64,000 nt of DNA from contig NZ_FXAM01000002.1 of assembly GCF_900155475.1 (NCBI RefSeq), positions 295,513 to 359,512 of the forward strand. Reading direction: 5' to 3'. Position 1 is the stretch's first letter. The number at the start of each line of letters is the position of its first letter. The notes beneath the pieces were generated by a model. The model saw nothing but the letters and a program-made list of their open reading frames with translations. It was not told the origin of the DNA and searched no databases. The position numbers and the translations under genes were made by a program. This stretch comes from Methylomagnum ishizawai. GTDB taxonomy: Bacteria; Pseudomonadota; Gammaproteobacteria; Methylococcales; Methylococcaceae. This document shows positions 63,465 through 64,000 of the stretch, piece after piece.

Positions 63465-64000
63465 GTGAGGATCGCGCTGCATACCCCTAATCCCGGACGG
63501 GGAGAAGGGTGGAACCGGTTGGATCGATATGGGCCTGCTCGACACGGCGGAACGCGAACGCGCCGCCCGCTTCGTATTCACGCGGGACCGCTGGTCCCTA
63601 CACGGCGGCCCATAGCCTGTTGCGGGCCATGCTGGCCCAATTCCACGGACTGCCGCCCTTGGCGTGGCGCTTCCGCACCCAGCCCCCATGGACGGCCAGA
63701 AATCGATCCCGCCTGTGGGATCGCGCCCCGCGCCCCGTTTCAATATCACCCACACCCATGGCCTTGCCGCCTGCGCCTTGACGGTGGACGCCCCCCCGCC
63801 GACCTCGAATTCGGGGTCGATGCGGAATGCCTGGAGCGCTCGCCGGACGCCCTGGCGCTCGCCGAACGCTTTTGTTCGGCACGGGAAGCCGCTTGGCTCG
63901 GTTCACTGCCGCCGGAAGCGCGGCAGGGCGAATTCCTGAGGCTGTGGACGCTCAAGGAAGCGGTCGCCAAGGCCACCGGACTCGGCCTGCACCTCGATTT
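63465..64000 (+). pseudogene. Sfp-type 4'-phosphopantetheinyl transferase, multiply frameshifted and cut by the window end
   Basis: Family motifs appear in order but in different frames: LLDTAERERAARFVFTRDRW (from about 63535), YTAAHSLLRAML (63599), HGRPEIDP (63687), FNITHTHGLAACA (63739), then FGVDAE and WTLKEAVAKATG (from 63798 to the end). The last carry the Mg-binding acids and KEA motif of the enzyme. The frame changes at least four times, each at a run of three to seven C. The gene would activate the PKS carrier proteins. The start is uncertain (a GTG at 63465 or the ATG at 63529). The C-terminus lies beyond the window. Confidence 0.75.

Noticed and set aside
1..64000. HMG-CoA-synthase cassette, trans-acting PfaD-like ER, regulator genes, transposases, CRISPR arrays and tRNA or rRNA genes.
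   Set aside because: Looked for because of the donor-type ACP and cluster context; none is visible in the window.

Overview
The window is most of a trans-acyltransferase (trans-AT) modular polyketide synthase (PKS) gene cluster from a very GC-rich bacterium. A lipoprotein outer-membrane factor, an RND efflux system and proteobacterial-style dispersed repeat DNA point to a Gram-negative proteobacterium. A gammaproteobacterium, perhaps of methanotroph type, is my guess from general look only. The left edge cuts the first PKS gene and the right edge cuts a phosphopantetheinyl transferase gene, so the cluster extends beyond both ends.

Layout. (1) 1-52991, plus strand: four PKS genes and one short-chain dehydrogenase gene. 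The first four genes overlap (4-nt GTGA, 4-nt ATGA, then 14 nt); a 118-nt gap holding a dispersed repeat precedes the fifth. Together they encode 12 ketosynthase (KS) domains and no integrated AT. Ten KSs have the full Cys-His-His set and two lack a catalytic His. There are five C-methyltransferase (MT) domains, one O-MT-type domain, eight ketoreductases (KR), six dehydratases (DH; one damaged), one in-line MDR-type enoyl reductase (ER) and a terminal thioesterase (TE) followed by an extra carrier protein. (2) 52988-60113, minus strand: outer-membrane factor, membrane-fusion protein, RND pump and a cytochrome P450, in that order of transcription. The P450 gene ends head-on against the last PKS gene with a 4-nt overlap. 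(3) 60114-60930: non-coding or nearly so. (4) 60931-61538, plus strand: two small basic/acidic proteins of uncharacterised families. (5) 61579-63418, minus strand: two discrete acyltransferases. The second-transcribed one is intact and malonyl-type; the first-transcribed one is acyl-hydrolase-like and split by a frameshift. (6) 63465-64000, plus strand: a Sfp-type phosphopantetheinyl transferase broken by at least four frame changes at C-runs.

How it works together (inference from family knowledge). The phosphopantetheinyl transferase primes the carrier proteins and the discrete AT loads malonyl units on all modules. Successive modules build a chain rich in olefins and alpha-methyl groups. 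A split oxygenase-KS0-methyltransferase module oxidises and methylates mid-chain. A 2,4-dienoyl-CoA-reductase-like enzyme may reduce a diene in trans. A last non-extending KS0-ER-ACP-TE station saturates and releases the product. The P450 would tailor it and the RND pump export it. The carrier protein after the TE resembles the donor ACP of beta-branching (HMG-CoA-synthase-like) cassettes, but no such cassette lies in the window.
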